A stretch of 7,525 nt of DNA from Nitrospinota bacterium (GTDB lineage: Bacteria; Nitrospinota; Nitrospinia; Nitrospinales; Nitrospinaceae). Numbering within the stretch: position 1 is the first letter of the stretch; each line of letters starts with the position of its first letter. Below are positions 6,873-7,525 of the stretch, in pieces. Location of the stretch: NCBI GenBank assembly GCA_027298165.1, contig JAPUGN010000035.1, positions 1-7,525 of the forward strand. The letters run 5' to 3'. The translations under genes were made by a program, and so were the position numbers. Under the pieces are notes generated by a model. The model was not told the origin of the DNA. It worked only from the letters and a program-made list of their open reading frames with translations, and did not search any database.

Positions 6873-6902
6873 TTGACAGTCCCCGGAATCCCCCTATATA
6901 CT
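6873..6902 (+). promoter_or_regulatory. Sigma-70-type promoter for the nuoE-type gene
   Basis: TTGACA (6873-6878) is a perfect -35 box. TATATA (6895-6900) lies after a 16-nt spacer and TATACT (6897-6902) after 18 nt; each matches the -10 consensus at 5 of 6 positions. Transcription should begin near 6906-6909, giving a leader of about 100 nt. A second -10-like TATAGT (6925-6930) has only a poor -35 (TTCGGA, 6902-6907) at 17 nt. This is the best promoter match I can find in the window. Confidence 0.62.
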
Positions 6903-6954
6903 TCGGATTTCGTTTTGGATTTGGTATAGTTACAACTCGGATATCCTTGTAAAA

Positions 6955-6985
6955 TTGGGTGTCTCAGCAAACTCTCGATACCCGA
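6955..6985 (+). promoter_or_regulatory. Leader hairpin upstream of the nuoE-type gene
   Basis: TTGGGTGTC (6955-6963) pairs with GATACCCGA (6977-6985) over nine base pairs, two of them G-U, around a 13-nt loop. It lies inside the predicted leader and ends 25 nt before the start codon. An alternative pairing, GTGTC (6959-6963) with GACAC (6984-6988), uses the same left arm. I recognise no known riboswitch class, and the role, if any, is unknown. Confidence 0.3.
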
Positions 6986-7010
6986 CACATTATAACTTTG
7001 GAACATTTCA

Positions 7011-7525
7011 ATGGATAACCCAGAGAACGAAAGCACACCGGAATCCACTCCGGAAGAAGCCGCAACCGAAACTGCACCGGAAGAAAAAATGATTTGTATG
7101 GAAACGGTTTCCAGGATTCTGGACAGTTTCCCGAGCCGGTCGCGGCAGTTTCTGCTTCCCATGTTGAGCAAAATCCAGAATAAATTTCGATATCTTCCCG
7201 AGGAAGTGGTCGAACTCGTTATGCAGGAATTAAAAATCACCCGTGCGGAAATTTATGGGGTGATCTCCTTTTATCACCAGTACCGGATGACCGAGCCGGG
7301 GAAATATATATACAGACTATGTTATGGCACCGCCTGTTTTGTAAAAGGAGCGCCCATCATTGCCGAGAAATTGAAAGAAAAATACCACATCGTACAGGGA
7401 GAAACGGATGAAACCAAGCTGTTCACCCTGGAGTTTGCTTCCTGCCTGGGAAACTGCGGCGCCGCACCCATGGCCATTATCGGGGACGATACTTACGGCA
7501 GCATCGACCCTGAAAAAACCATCGA
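7011..7525 (+). CDS. nuoE: NADH dehydrogenase subunit E-type [2Fe-2S] protein, 3' end cut off
   Basis: The frame runs off the window end; 171 residues are visible. It is the thioredoxin-like [2Fe-2S] subunit found in NADH-quinone oxidoreductase (NuoE) and in NAD-linked hydrogenases or formate dehydrogenases (HoxE/HydC types), where it works beside the NADH-binding NuoF-type subunit at the cytoplasmic face. Residues 1-28 are an acidic Glu/Thr/Pro-rich extension. A helical part with P50-M-L-x-K-I-Q-x-K-F-x-Y-L-P-E-E and E80-I-Y-G-V-I-S-F-Y leads into the cluster fold. The ligands are C104-Y-G-T-A-C109 and C145-L-G-N-C149, with the family spacing C-x4-C-x35-C-x3-C, followed by G-A-A-P-M. E. coli NuoE has 166 residues with its last ligand at 137, so only a short tail is likely missing. 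The start at 7011 follows the promoter and a weak GGAA at 7001-7004; M27 and M30 are alternatives. Sequence alone does not separate NuoE from HoxE; the next genes would. Confidence 0.88.
   Translation, partial: MDNPENESTPESTPEEAATETAPEEKMICMETVSRILDSFPSRSRQFLLPMLSKIQNKFRYLPEEVVELVMQELKITRAEIYGVISFYHQYRMTEPGKYIYRLCYGTACFVKGAPIIAEKLKEKYHIVQGETDETKLFTLEFASCLGNCGAAPMAIIGDDTYGSIDPEKTI

Larger units (their letters stand above)
6662..7010. other. 349-bp non-coding region between the TPR gene and nuoE
   Basis: I find no credible gene here on either strand. From left to right it holds a weak hairpin with a T-rich tail (6666-6690), overlapping inverted repeats (6704-6744), a C/T-rich stretch without clear structure (about 6755-6812), a structured segment ending in eight T's (6814-6869), a strong-looking promoter (6873-6902) and a leader with a hairpin (6955-6985). 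The 9-mer TATAGTTAC occurs twice, at 6803-6811 and 6925-6933. Confidence 0.6.

Noticed and set aside
6844..6876. Ten-codon ORF starting at ATG 6844, and a 35-codon GTG frame from 6822
   Set aside because: Both overlap the T8 run and the -35 box, and neither has a convincing ribosome site.
6991..6996. TATAAC as a -10 box just before the nuoE-type gene
   Set aside because: There is no acceptable -35 at 16-18 nt, and it would leave a leader of only about 8 nt. The promoter at 6873-6902 is far better.
6842..7240. Minus-strand ORF of 132 codons overlapping the nuoE promoter and gene start
   Set aside because: It lies opposite the well-supported nuoE-type frame and its promoter, and its translation resembles no protein family I know.

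Overview
The window is compact, mid-GC bacterial DNA. All genes are on the plus strand. Seven coding regions can be supported: a 5'-open TusA-domain protein, yicC, gmk, hisC, mltG, a large secreted TPR protein, and a nuoE-type gene cut off by the window end. I see no tRNA, rRNA, insertion sequence or CRISPR array. Membrane-anchored MltG implies a peptidoglycan wall. The 23-residue signal peptide of the TPR protein implies Sec export. The mix of a fused-type TusA domain, a very long TPR solenoid and Nuo/Hox-type chemistry would suit Nitrospinota, Nitrospirota or the former Deltaproteobacteria. That placement is inference only; no marker gene here fixes the phylum.

Positions 1-4243 look like one transcription unit. 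The gaps are 15 bp (TusA-domain gene to yicC), 40 bp (yicC to gmk), 2 bp (gmk to hisC) and 38 bp (hisC to mltG). It combines sulfur handling, RNA metabolism (YicC), guanine nucleotide synthesis (Gmk), histidine synthesis (HisC) and control of glycan chain length (MltG). yicC next to gmk is a widespread bacterial pairing. rpoZ, which often follows gmk, is absent here and hisC takes its place.

Positions 4244-4390 form an AT-rich gap with a long imperfect inverted repeat and a possible promoter. It separates the housekeeping cluster from the 756-residue TPR protein (4391-6661). That protein is a signal peptide followed by twenty TPR units of exactly 34 residues with no insertion, then a short Pro-rich tail.

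Positions 6662-7010 (349 bp) are non-coding. They hold several inverted repeats near the end of the TPR gene, a structured segment ending in eight T's, and then the best promoter in the window (TTGACA at 6873-6878 with TATATA/TATACT from 6895). A leader of about 100 nt with a hairpin precedes the nuoE-type gene at 7011. That gene encodes the thioredoxin-like [2Fe-2S] subunit of an NADH dehydrogenase or NAD-linked hydrogenase and very likely begins a new operon.

The region is mostly ordinary core genome. The parts most worth a second look are the uninterrupted 20-repeat TPR protein, the CPFN variant of the TusA motif in what is probably the tail of a larger enzyme, and the two structured intergenic regions.
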